This document shows, in pieces, positions 35,018 to 44,220 of a stretch of 64,000 nucleotides of DNA. The stretch is from NCBI RefSeq assembly GCF_024508665.1, contig NZ_JANINP010000003.1, positions 1 to 64,000 of the forward strand, read 5' to 3'. The translations under genes and the position numbers were made by a program. Position 1 is the first letter of the stretch. Each line of letters opens with the position of its first letter. The notes below the pieces were generated by a model, which saw only the letters and a list, made by a program, of their open reading frames with translations, was not told where the DNA came from and searched no databases. The stretch comes from Sphingomonas sp. (GTDB taxonomy: Bacteria; Pseudomonadota; Alphaproteobacteria; Sphingomonadales; Sphingomonadaceae).

Positions 35018-36316
35018 ATGCGTCACGTTGCGATCGTCGGTTCGGGTCCCGCCGGTTACTACACCGCCGAAGCGTGCCAGAAGCAGTTCGGCGATGAGGT
35101 CAGGATCGACATCATCGATCGCTTGCCTGTCCCCTATGGCCTGATCCGCACCGGCGTCGCACCCGACCATCAGTCGATCAAGGGCGTTTCGCGCCGGTAC
35201 GAGGCCACCGCGCTGTCGGACAATGTCCGCTTCGTCGGCAACGTGACCGTGGGCAAGGAGGTTTCGATCGCCGAATTGCTCGAGCTCTACGATGCCGTCG
35301 TATTGGCGACCGGCGCGCCCGCCGATCGCGCCTTGGGCATTCCCGGCGACGACCTGCCCGGCGTGGTCGGGTCGGCCGCCTTTGTCGGCTGGTATAACGG
35401 CCATCCCGATTTTGCCGACCTCGCGCCCGTACTCGACGGCCCCGGCGCGGTGATCGTCGGCGCCGGCAATGTCGCGCTCGATGTGGCGAGGGTGCTCGCC
35501 AAGACCGGAGCCGAATTCTCCGGCTCGGACATCGTCGGTCATGCGCTCGACTCGCTCGAGCGCGCCAGGCACGAGCGCATCACCATCCTCGCGCGGCGCG
35601 GCCCGCACCAGATCGCGATGACGCCCAAGGAACTCGGCGAACTGGGGCACCTCGAACGCGCCGCTCCACGCGTCGATGCCGCCGACCTGCCGCCGGAAGC
35701 GGAGGATGCCGCGCTGGAGCCGGGCTTGCGCAAGTCGGTCGGGCATCTGCGCAGCTTCGCCGCGGCTCAGGTCGAAAAGCCGATCACGATCGAGTTCGAT
35801 TTCTATGCGATGCCGATCGCGATCGAAGGCCACGGCAAGGTCGAGCGGGTAATCGTCGAACGCACCGCGATCGATGCCGAGGGCCGCGCCAATGGAACCG
35901 GCGAGACGTACGCAATACCCGCCGCGCTGGTAGTCAGCTGCATCGGCTATCGCACCCCACCCATCGAGGGCGTGCCCTATGACGCGAAGCTTGGACGCTT
36001 CGCCAATGACGAAGGACGGATCGCGCCGGGTCTGTACGCGGTCGGCTGGGCACGGCGCGGCCCGACCGGCACGATCGGGACCAACCGTCCCGACGGCTTC
36101 ATGATCGCAGAACAGATCGCGGACGACACGGCGGAGGATTATGGCAAGAACGGCCGCGCAGGGCTCGACCTGCTGCTGCGCGATCGCAATGTCGACGTCG
36201 TCACTTTTCGCGACTGGCAGAAGATCGAAGCCGCGGAGATTTCGGCGGCGCGCGACGGATCCCCGCGCGAGAAGTTCACCAGCATCGATGCCATGCTCGC
36301 GGCGCGCGCGGAGTGA
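35018..36316 (+). CDS. Ferredoxin-NADP+ reductase (adrenodoxin reductase/FprA type)
   Basis: The 432-aa flavoprotein has an N-terminal FAD site (GSGPAGYYTAE, 8-18), VPYGLIRTGVAPDHQ and an NADP site (GAGNVALDVARVLA). It ends with the family's GWARRGPTGTIGTNRPD block. Such enzymes pass electrons between NADPH and ferredoxin, often for a monooxygenase or for redox homeostasis. Start at 35018 follows CAGGAGGGGAC. It stands alone before the tRNA gene. Confidence 0.93.
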   Translation: MRHVAIVGSGPAGYYTAEACQKQFGDEVRIDIIDRLPVPYGLIRTGVAPDHQSIKGVSRRYEATALSDNVRFVGNVTVGKEVSIAELLELYDAVVLATGAPADRALGIPGDDLPGVVGSAAFVGWYNGHPDFADLAPVLDGPGAVIVGAGNVALDVARVLAKTGAEFSGSDIVGHALDSLERARHERITILARRGPHQIAMTPKELGELGHLERAAPRVDAADLPPEAEDAALEPGLRKSVGHLRSFAAAQVEKPITIEFDFYAMPIAIEGHGKVERVIVERTAIDAEGRANGTGETYAIPAALVVSCIGYRTPPIEGVPYDAKLGRFANDEGRIAPGLYAVGWARRGPTGTIGTNRPDGFMIAEQIADDTAEDYGKNGRAGLDLLLRDRNVDVVTFRDWQKIEAAEISAARDGSPREKFTSIDAMLAARAE

Positions 36317-36408
36317 CACAGCCGAGTGATACAAGCGCTTGCGCGACTCCACCCGCATGGTTATAGGCGCCCCCTCGCAAGCCCGGGTTCGCCCGGAGAT
36401 GCGCCGGT

Positions 36409-36485
36409 CGGGGAATAGCTCAGCCTGGTAGAGCACTGCCTTCGGGAGGCAGGGGCCGGAGGTTCGAATCCTCTTTCCCCGACCA
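36409..36485 (+). tRNA. tRNA-Pro (anticodon CGG)
   Basis: A 77-nt cloverleaf: acceptor arms CGGGGAA and TTCCCCG pair fully. The anticodon arm ctgcc-ttcggga-ggcag gives anticodon CGG (decoding CCG, proline), and GGTTCGAATC marks the T-arm. The 3' CCA is encoded. The discriminator is A, as expected. Confidence 0.97.
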
Positions 36486-36573
36486 ATTTCCCGGTAAGAG
36501 CGAACGTTCGGGGGACGTTCGCCCAGGAAATTCCCGAGCGACAGCGAGGGCAGTTAGCCCAACGCGATCCCAA

Positions 36574-36608
36574 AACAAAAAAACGCCGGGACGTCTCCGC
36601 CCCGGCGC
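36574..36608 (-). terminator. Intrinsic terminator for the leftward exporter operon
   Basis: Read leftward, ccggggc / gcccgg stem sequence (36584-36590 with 36600-36607) is followed by TTTTTTTGTTTT (36583-36572). It lies about 28 bp past the stop of the second permease gene. A second small hairpin (gcgaacgt / acgttcgc, near 36498-36520) lies between it and the tRNA. Confidence 0.85.
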
Positions 36609-36635
36609 CAAGTTATCCAGGCCCTCCCCTGAACC

Positions 36636-39137
36636 CTATTCGTAACGCAACGCCTTGATCGGGCTTGCCTGCGCCACGCGCACGGCATGTCCCGCGATCG
36701 TCCCCGCCGCGATCACCACTGCCAGCAAGCCCGCCTCGACGAAGGGCAGCGGCGTTAGCGTCACCCGCGTGTCGAAGCCGTTGAGCCAGCCGCGCATCAA
36801 CCACCAGGCGACCGGCCAGGCGACAAGGTTGGCGATCAGCACCGGCCGGCTGAATTGCCACACCAGCAGCCGGACGATGTCGCGGGTGCGCGCGCCCAGC
36901 ACCTTGCGGATACCGATCTCCTTGGTGCGCCGTTCGGCGGTGAATGCGGCCAGCCCGAACAAGCCGAGGCAACCGATTACCACCGCCAGGATCGCGAACA
37001 TGCCGAACAATTGCGCGCTCTTCTCGTCGATATTGTAGAGATCGTGGATGATGTCCTCGACGAAGCGCGAATTGAGCGACAGGCCGGGCACCGAGCGCTT
37101 CCACACCCGCTCGACCGTCGCCTGCGCCGTCCGCGGATCGCCGTTGAAGCGAACCATCAGCTGATTGAAGGCGCCGTTGGTGATGTAATAATAAATGATC
37201 GGCTGCACCGGATCGCGCGCCGAACGATAGCGGACGTCGCTCACCACGCCGACGACATTGGCCGTGACCGGGCCCGCTTCGTTGCTGGCGATGATATATT
37301 GGACCTGCTTGCCGACGGCCGCCGCGGGCGACGGGAAGCCCAGCCTCCGGGCGGCCGATTCGGACAGCACCACGTTGACGCCGCGCGCCGTGAGCGCCTT
37401 TTCGGCATTGAGATCGGGCGGGTTCGGCAGGGTCGAATCGTCCATCGCCACCGTTTCCGAGAAATTGCGCCCGGCAAGCACGCGCACGCCCAACGTGTCG
37501 AAGGCGTGCGTGTCGACGCCATAGACGCCGAGCGTTACCGGCTTGCCGCCCGGCACGTTGACGTCGGTTGTCGAATTGTTGCCCGACGCGATGCCGAGCG
37601 ACACGCGCGCCGCGTCGACGATACCAGGTTGCTTGCGCAATTCCTGGAGCAATGTCGGCGCCGCTGCCTCGACCGGCGCGCGGGCGATGCCGTTGAGCTG
37701 GAGCAACCCGTCGCGCTTGTAGCCCGCGTCGAGGTTGCGGGCATATTCGGTCTGTGCGTAGATCACTGAGGTGCAGATGATCAGCCCGATCGATACCGCG
37801 AACTGGGTGATGACGAGCAGGCTGCGCAGCCGCCCGCTACCTTCCGCATCGGCCGCCGACTTGTTCGCCTTGAGAATCCGCGCCGGCTCGAACCGCGACA
37901 GATAGAAAGCGGGGTACAGCCCGCCCGCCAGCCCGACCAGCACGGTCAGCGCGATCACCGGCAAGAGGATGCCCGATAGTCCGAAATAGCTGAACTGCAT
38001 GTCGGCATTGAGGAAGGCGTTGAGCGGCCGGATGGCGAGTTCGGCCAGCGCCAGCGCGATCAGCATCGCGATCGACGAGACCAGCATCGATTCGCCGACA
38101 AATTGCGTGATGAGTTGCTGCCGGTTCGCGCCCAGTACCTTGCGCAGCGCGACTTCGCGGGCGCGCTGTGAAGCACGGGCGGTGGCGAGATTGGTGAAGT
38201 TCATGCAGGCCATCGCCAGGATCAGCAACGCGACGACGCCGAAGGTCAGCACAGATTGGCGATTGCCGTTGGGCCGGCCTTGCCCCTGCCCTTTGCTCAG
38301 ATGTAGATCGCGCACGTTGATGAGGTGGAAATCCTCGAACTGGCCGGGATTGGTCACGGGGTTGCTGCCGACGTCATCGGGGATGTTGCGCTTTTTCCAG
38401 GTGGCCAATTGCGCCTGGATCGTCTGGGGGTCGGTACCCGGCTTGAGCCGGACGTAGATTTCTCCGTTCGACCACGTCCACGACGTCACCACATCGGGCG
38501 TCTTGCGGAAATACTCGAGCGGATCGATCCGCAAGACCGTGGTCATATCGAAATGGCTGTTCTTGGGCAGGTCCTTGAACACGCCCGTCACGCGGTAATC
38601 GGCGGTCATGTCGCCGCTGGAGACGGTGACCGTCTTGCCCAGCGGATCGCTGTCGCCGAACCGCGCTTCGGCCTCGCTCTCGCTCAGCACCATCGAATGC
38701 GGATCGTCGAGCGCGGTCGCGCGGTTGCCGCGCACGAAGGGTACGCGCACGACGTCGAACAGCGGACCGTCGGTAACGAACGCCTTCTTGGCAGCGGTCG
38801 GCGTACCGTCCTGAAGGAAGGTGACGTTCTGCGACGACGCCCACACTACCCGCCCGACCTGAGGGAAATCCTTCTTGAGCGCGCCGCCCGCGACATAGGC
38901 GGTTGTCAGCGAGGTACCCGGCTGCTGCCCGCCCGGAGAGGGCAGATATTCGGTCGCCAGCTCGTAGGTGTTCTCGGCCTCGGGCAGCCAATTGTCATAG
39001 CTGAACTCATAGCGGACATAGGTCAGGATGAGCAGGCACGCGGCCAGGCCGATCGCCAGTCCGGCAATGTTGATAACGGCATAGACGCGGTTCTTGAGCA
39101 GGGCACGGATGCCGACGGTCAGGTAGTTACGCCACAT
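36636..39137 (-). CDS. MacB/FtsX-type ABC transporter permease, second copy
   Basis: An 833-aa permease beginning MWRNYLTVGIRALLKNRVYAV: N-terminal helix, large periplasmic MacB-type domain, then two groups of FtsX-type helices (ARASQRAREVALRKVLGANR and RRTKEIGIRKVLGARTRDIV are the two cytoplasmic coupling motifs). It has no ATPase domain. Such proteins export peptides or lipophilic substrates in a mechanotransmission cycle with a separate ATPase and an adaptor. The ATG at 39137 follows AGGAGAG. It is a close paralogue of the next gene upstream and begins 10 bp after it. Confidence 0.9.
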   Translation of the reverse strand: MWRNYLTVGIRALLKNRVYAVINIAGLAIGLAACLLILTYVRYEFSYDNWLPEAENTYELATEYLPSPGGQQPGTSLTTAYVAGGALKKDFPQVGRVVWASSQNVTFLQDGTPTAAKKAFVTDGPLFDVVRVPFVRGNRATALDDPHSMVLSESEAEARFGDSDPLGKTVTVSSGDMTADYRVTGVFKDLPKNSHFDMTTVLRIDPLEYFRKTPDVVTSWTWSNGEIYVRLKPGTDPQTIQAQLATWKKRNIPDDVGSNPVTNPGQFEDFHLINVRDLHLSKGQGQGRPNGNRQSVLTFGVVALLILAMACMNFTNLATARASQRAREVALRKVLGANRQQLITQFVGESMLVSSIAMLIALALAELAIRPLNAFLNADMQFSYFGLSGILLPVIALTVLVGLAGGLYPAFYLSRFEPARILKANKSAADAEGSGRLRSLLVITQFAVSIGLIICTSVIYAQTEYARNLDAGYKRDGLLQLNGIARAPVEAAAPTLLQELRKQPGIVDAARVSLGIASGNNSTTDVNVPGGKPVTLGVYGVDTHAFDTLGVRVLAGRNFSETVAMDDSTLPNPPDLNAEKALTARGVNVVLSESAARRLGFPSPAAAVGKQVQYIIASNEAGPVTANVVGVVSDVRYRSARDPVQPIIYYYITNGAFNQLMVRFNGDPRTAQATVERVWKRSVPGLSLNSRFVEDIIHDLYNIDEKSAQLFGMFAILAVVIGCLGLFGLAAFTAERRTKEIGIRKVLGARTRDIVRLLVWQFSRPVLIANLVAWPVAWWLMRGWLNGFDTRVTLTPLPFVEAGLLAVVIAAGTIAGHAVRVAQASPIKALRYE

Positions 39138-39147
39138 CGGGCCTCTC

Positions 39148-41655
39148 CTATTCGTAGCGCAGAGCGTTGATCGGGTTGGTGCGGGCGATGCGGATCGCAT
39201 GCCCGGCGACGGTTGCCAGGGCGATGCCGAGCGTCAGCGCACCGGCGAGGGCGAAGGGAGTCGGCCCGAGCGCGATCCGGGTGTCGAAGCCGTTGAGCCA
39301 GTCGCGCATCAGCCACCAGGCGACCGGCCAGGCGATCAGATTGGCGATCAGCACCGGCCGGCTGAATTGCCAGACCAGCAGTCGCACGATGTCGAGCGTA
39401 CGCGCGCCCAGTACCTTGCGGATGCCGATCTCCTTGGTCCGCCGCGCCGCGGTGAAGGCAGCCAGCCCGAACAGGCCGAGACAGCCGATCACCACGGCGA
39501 GGATCGCGAACGCGGCGAACAATTGGCCGCGCGCGGTTTCGCGATCATATTGCTCGCGAACCAGATCGTCGGCGAAGCTCGCCTTGAAGGGCACGTTCGG
39601 GATCAGGCGGCGCCAAAGCTGCTCGATCGAGTCGCGCATCGTACCGGGGGCGACGCCGGCGTACCGCACCGCGACCTGGTTGAAGCCGTTGCGCTGCATG
39701 ACGAACGCGATGGGCTGCAACGGCTCGCGCAGCGAGCGGAACCGCGCATCCGATACCACGCCGACGATGGTGCACGGCACCAGTCCGAACTGGGGAAGCG
39801 TGAAGGCGCCGGACAATTGTTTGCCGATCGCGCTGCGGGCATCGGCGAAGCCCAGCCGCCGCGCGGCACTTTCGGTGGCGACGATGTTGAGGCCGCGCGC
39901 GACCAGCGCGCGTTCGGCATCCGGATTCATCGGATGCGGCGTGGTCGCGTCGTCGCGCCCATAGGTTTGCGAAAAATCGCGGCCGGCCAGGATCCGCATC
40001 CCCATTGCCGGGAAGAAGCCGGTCTGGACCGCATACAGGCCTAGCGACACCGCATTCGCGTTCCCCGGCAGGTAGAAACTGGAGATTGAATTGTTGCCCG
40101 GGGCGACCGCGATCTGTGTACCCGCCGCCGCGCGCACGCCGGGCAGCCGACGGATCTGATCGACCAGCGACAGCGCCTGATCGTCGGACACGCCGCGGAA
40201 CGTCAGATTTTCGACCTGGAGCAGGCCGTCGCGCCGATAGCCCGCGTCGACCGTGCGGGCATAAACCGTCTGGGCGTAGATCACACTGGTGCAGACGATC
40301 AGCGCGATCGACACGGCGAACTGGCCGATCACCAGCACGTTGCGCAGCCGCCCGGAGCCCTGCGCGTCGGCCGCCGACTTGTTCGCCTTGAGGATCTTCG
40401 CCGGTTCGAACCGCGAGAGATAGATCGCCGGATAGAGACCGCCGATCACGCCGACGATCAGCACGAGCACGATGCCGGGCAACAACACGCCGTCCGATCC
40501 CAGATAATGGAGCTGGATGCCGGCATCGAGGAAGCGGTTGAAGAAGGGCAGGATCAGTTCGACCGCGGTGAAGGCCACCAGCAACGCGATCAGCGTTACG
40601 AGCACCGATTCCCCGACGAACTGAACGATCAGCTGACGCGGGCTGGCGCCAAGCACCTTGCGCAGCGCCACTTCCCGGGCCCGCTGCGAAGCGCGCGCCG
40701 TGGCGAGGTTGACGAAGTTGACGCACGCCATGCCCAGCACCAGCAACGCGATGACGGCGAAAGTGGTGACCGTGGCGTTGTCGTTGCCGGGGGTCATTGC
40801 CCCATTCTGCGCCTTGCCGAGATGCACATCGCGCAGATTGACCAGCTTATAATCCTGCGCGTCGCCCGGATTGTAGCGCTGGCCATCGGCCACAGTGTCG
40901 GGGATATTGCGCTTCTTCCACGCCGGGAACTGGGCCATGATCGCCGCCGCGTCGGCACCGGGACGAAGCTTGACGTAATGCCAGCCTTCCTGATCGTCCC
41001 AATTGGTCAGGACCTGGGTGCGATCGGCGAACTGGACGTCCATGTCGAACCGCGCGACCATCGTCGCGCTGAAGCTGCTGTTCTTGGGGATGTCCTGGAA
41101 GACGCCGGCGACGCGGTAATCGACATTGCCGGTATTATCGACGACCGTCAGCGTCTTGCCGATCGGATCGGCGTTGCCGAACCGCCGCCGCGCTTCGCTT
41201 TCGCTCAGCACCATCGAATGGGCGTCGTTGAGCGCGGAGCGCGCGTCGCCCTTCACGAACGGGACCTGGAGAATGTCGAAGATGTTGCCGTCGACCATTC
41301 TGAGCGTGCTTTGCGACGGCTCGCCGTCCTGGATCACGATCGGCGAGAAGGCGCGGACGAACACGATTTTCTCGATCTGCGGAAAGTCCTTCGCCAGCGC
41401 GCGGCCTGCCGCCAACGAGCTCATCTGGAGGTACATTTCCTCCCCGCCCTGCGGCGTGGCGTGATAATAGGTCTGGAGCTGATACGCGCGGCTGGCGCCC
41501 TTCATCCACCCGTCGTAGCTCTCCTCATACCGGACATAGAGCAGGATCAGGACGCAAGCGGCGAGCCCGATCGCGAGACCGAGAATATTGATCACCGCAT
41601 AGACGCGGCTCTTGAGCAGCGAGCGGATGCCGACGGTCAGATAGTTGCGCCACAT
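39148..41655 (-). CDS. MacB/FtsX-type ABC transporter permease, first copy
   Basis: An 835-aa permease starting MWRNYLTVGIRSLLKSRVYAV, with the same layout as its downstream paralogue: a periplasmic domain between the first and second helices, then FtsX coupling segments (ARASQRAREVALRKVLGASP and RRTKEIGIRKVLGARTLDIV). The two probably form a heterodimeric pair, or act as alternative permeases on one ATPase. The ATG at 41655 follows a GGAGAAGC-type site. The frame reaches 41799, but the extra residues are Arg-rich and read through the ATPase gene. Confidence 0.9.
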   Translation of the reverse strand: MWRNYLTVGIRSLLKSRVYAVINILGLAIGLAACVLILLYVRYEESYDGWMKGASRAYQLQTYYHATPQGGEEMYLQMSSLAAGRALAKDFPQIEKIVFVRAFSPIVIQDGEPSQSTLRMVDGNIFDILQVPFVKGDARSALNDAHSMVLSESEARRRFGNADPIGKTLTVVDNTGNVDYRVAGVFQDIPKNSSFSATMVARFDMDVQFADRTQVLTNWDDQEGWHYVKLRPGADAAAIMAQFPAWKKRNIPDTVADGQRYNPGDAQDYKLVNLRDVHLGKAQNGAMTPGNDNATVTTFAVIALLVLGMACVNFVNLATARASQRAREVALRKVLGASPRQLIVQFVGESVLVTLIALLVAFTAVELILPFFNRFLDAGIQLHYLGSDGVLLPGIVLVLIVGVIGGLYPAIYLSRFEPAKILKANKSAADAQGSGRLRNVLVIGQFAVSIALIVCTSVIYAQTVYARTVDAGYRRDGLLQVENLTFRGVSDDQALSLVDQIRRLPGVRAAAGTQIAVAPGNNSISSFYLPGNANAVSLGLYAVQTGFFPAMGMRILAGRDFSQTYGRDDATTPHPMNPDAERALVARGLNIVATESAARRLGFADARSAIGKQLSGAFTLPQFGLVPCTIVGVVSDARFRSLREPLQPIAFVMQRNGFNQVAVRYAGVAPGTMRDSIEQLWRRLIPNVPFKASFADDLVREQYDRETARGQLFAAFAILAVVIGCLGLFGLAAFTAARRTKEIGIRKVLGARTLDIVRLLVWQFSRPVLIANLIAWPVAWWLMRDWLNGFDTRIALGPTPFALAGALTLGIALATVAGHAIRIARTNPINALRYE

Positions 41656-41680
41656 CGGGCTTCTCCAGACGAGATGAGGA

Positions 41681-42366
<686 letters not shown>

Positions 42367-42370
<4 letters not shown>

Positions 42371-43692
42371 TCCTTCGCGTTCGAGAGGTCGAGCCGATCC
42401 TTGTCGGCGAAACCGGTATAGGGGCTGGTGATCACGCGCTCGCCGGCATCGAGCCCGTCGAGCACTTCGATGAAATCGGGATTGCGGCGGCCAAGCCGGA
42501 CCTGGCGCTTGACCGCGCTGTTCCCGTCCGGGGCGACGACGAAGACATAGGCGCCACCACTTTCGTTGTAGAAAGCGCCGTTGGGGATCAGCTTGGCCGG
42601 CGCAGGGTCGCCCAGGGTCAGCTTCGCCTGCAGCGTCTGGCCGCGCTGTACGCCCTGCGGCTCATCACCGAGGAATTGCAGGTCGACCTGGAACTGGCCG
42701 TTCTGGACCTGCGGATAGATTTTCATCACTCTCGCGCGGAACGTCTTGCCGTTCCAGTCGACGCTCGCCGACTGGCCGACCTGAACGCGACCGAGATAGA
42801 ATTCGTCGACCCCGGCCTGGAGCTTGTTGCGGCCCGGCGAGTCGATCTGACCGATCCGCTCGCCGCGCTGGAGCGATTGACCGATCTGGATCGAGAAGCC
42901 CGACAATTTGCCGGTGACCGGCGCCTTGAGGTTGAGCGCGTCGAGATTGGTGCGCGCGATGCCCAGGCCCGCCGACATCGACTTCATCGACGCCTTCTGC
43001 TGCTCGAGCTGACCCGACTGTAGCCGTTCATCGCTTGCCTGACTGCGCTGGAGCACGGCGAGGCGGCGCTGTTGATATTGGTAATTGTCGGTCGTGTCGT
43101 TGAACTGCTTGCCCGACACATAACCCTTGGCGGCCAGCGGCGCCTCGCGCTCGTACTGACGGCGCGCCGTGGTGAGCGCGAGCTGCGCATCGAGGATCGC
43201 GCGTTCGTTGGCGAGGCGAGTCTGCGACAGCGCGAGCTCCTGGCTGCGCATATTGTTGATCTGCTGCTCGACCTCGGTCTGGCGCGCGAGGGTCGAGAGC
43301 TGAAGCTCGGCATTGGAAAGCATCGCGATCGGCTGGCCGGCGACGACGTCGGTGCCGTCCTCGACCAGGACCTTGTCGACCCGCCCGCCCTCGATCGAGT
43401 CGATATAAACGGTGAGCAAAGGCGTGACCTTGGCGCGCAGCGGGATGAAATCCTCGAACCGCCCCGTCTGCACGGTCGAGATCGTCAGCCGGTTCTTGGT
43501 CACCGTCTGCGATCCAGCGCCTGGCATGAACCACCAAAACAGAAACGCGAGGATCAGCACGACGCCCGCGCCGATCCCGATCTTCGCATTGCGCGACAGG
43601 CCACGGCGTTCGACCACCTTGTCCATCTGGCTGCCGCTGACCGCCCGGTCAGTGGTCGCGGACGCCGCCGTCTTCAAAGAGGCGATATTCAC
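42367..43692 (-). CDS. Periplasmic adaptor (HlyD/MacA-like) of an ABC exporter
   Basis: The 441-aa protein has an N-terminal membrane anchor (IGIGAGVVLILAFLFWWFM), a biotinyl-lipoyl-like beta segment, a long alpha-hairpin (about 110-230, rich in Gln, Leu and Ala) and beta-barrel and C-terminal domains (GQSASVDWNGKTFRARVMKIYP). It couples the ABC permeases to an outer-membrane or periplasmic step. The start is a GTG at 43692 behind GGGAG, overlapping the stop of a small upstream frame as GTGA. An ATG at 43626 is an alternative. Confidence 0.88.
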
Positions 43693-43913
43693 GAACGCTC
43701 GCTCCCGATCTGCAGCAGGAATAAAGAGTGTCCGTTTCCGGACACGGGTGTCCGGAAACGGACAGTGTCGCTCTGGAGCGAGAAGGCGATCCGGACCGAG
43801 GAAATCTGGATCGCGGCGCTCCAGTGCGACGCCGGTTGAAAGAACAGCACCCAGCTCGCGCCGAGTAACACGAGCACCGTGAGGAGTTTGCGGTTGGCTG
43901 CCGTGTCTTTCAT
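43689..43913 (-). CDS. Possible 74-aa leader protein of the exporter operon
   Basis: An ATG at 43913 has AAGGTGG about nine bases upstream and opens a frame with one hydrophobic segment (RKLLTVLVLLGASWVLFFQ), ending at a stop that overlaps the adaptor start as GTGA. It lies just after the predicted sigma-54 promoter (43949-43964). It could be a small membrane protein. Against this, two DNA palindromes at 43729-43764 occupy its second half, so the coding may be accidental. Confidence 0.35.
   Translation of the reverse strand: MKDTAANRKLLTVLVLLGASWVLFFQPASHWSAAIQISSVRIAFSLQSDTVRFRTPVSGNGHSLFLLQIGSERS
43729..43764. promoter_or_regulatory. Tandem palindromic regulator sites, pair 1
   Basis: TGTCCGTTTCCGGACA (43729-43744) and TGTCCGGAAACGGACA (43749-43764) are each inverted repeats of consensus TGTCCG-N4-CGGACA. 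The second is the exact reverse complement of the first. Their centres are 20 bp apart, about two helical turns, fitting a dimer pair. They resemble the paired sites of an NtrC-family response regulator such as the one encoded nearby. Confidence 0.72.
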
Positions 43914-43948
43914 CGGATTTGTCCACCTTGTTGGTCTGCCGGGTACTC

Positions 43949-43964
43949 AGCAGGAAGCGTGCCA
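43949..43964 (-). promoter_or_regulatory. Sigma-54 promoter of the exporter operon
   Basis: Read leftward, TGGCACG-CTTC-CTGCT differs from the sigma-54 consensus (TGGCACG-N4-TTGC) by one base in the -12 block. It keeps the invariant GG and GC 10 bp apart. Transcription would start near 43938, about 25 bp before the ATG at 43913. The neighbouring response regulator is a sigma-54 activator, which fits. Confidence 0.65.
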
Positions 43965-43994
43965 ATTGGGGTTTTGGGGTGTTGGACAACCACA

Positions 43995-44151
43995 ATCCTC
44001 CCCATCGCAGATGGGGAGGGGGATCAAGACGCGGAGCGGCTTGGTGGAGGGGAAAATGTCGAGCGTCATCCTCGCGGCTGCGCCGCTTCGGCCCCTCCAC
44101 CCCTCGGCTCCGCCGAGCGGTCCCCCTCCCCACGCTACGCGTAGGGAGGAT
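43995..44151. repeat. REP-like inverted repeat in the divergent control region
   Basis: Outer arms atcctccccatcgc / gcgtagggaggat bound it. Inside, catcgcagatg and the ggctccgccgagc hairpin, plus a larger pairing of ggtggagggg with cccctccacc. It separates the exporter promoter from the response-regulator start and is unlike the GTCAYCCCGG repeats. Confidence 0.6.
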
Positions 44152-44167
44152 TGGGAGCTTTCACCTC

Positions 44168-44183
44168 TGGCACGGATTTTGAT
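44168..44183 (+). promoter_or_regulatory. Possible weak sigma-54 promoter of the response regulator gene
   Basis: TGGCACG-GATT-TTGA matches the -24 block and spacing, but the invariant -12 GC is replaced by GA. It sits immediately upstream of the second palindrome pair. I list it as a weak candidate only. Confidence 0.3.
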
Positions 44184-44220
44184 TGTCCGGTTCCGGACAC
44201 CAGCTGTACGGAAGCGGGCA
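44184..44220. promoter_or_regulatory. Tandem palindromic regulator sites, pair 2
   Basis: TGTCCGGTTCCGGACA (44184-44199) is a near-perfect 16-bp inverted repeat. A degenerate copy, TGTACGGAAGCGGGCA (44205-44220), ends right before the response-regulator ATG. Centres are 21 bp apart. This suggests autoregulation by the encoded regulator. The pair is also about 220 bp upstream of the sigma-54 promoter at 43949-43964, a normal enhancer distance. Confidence 0.65.
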
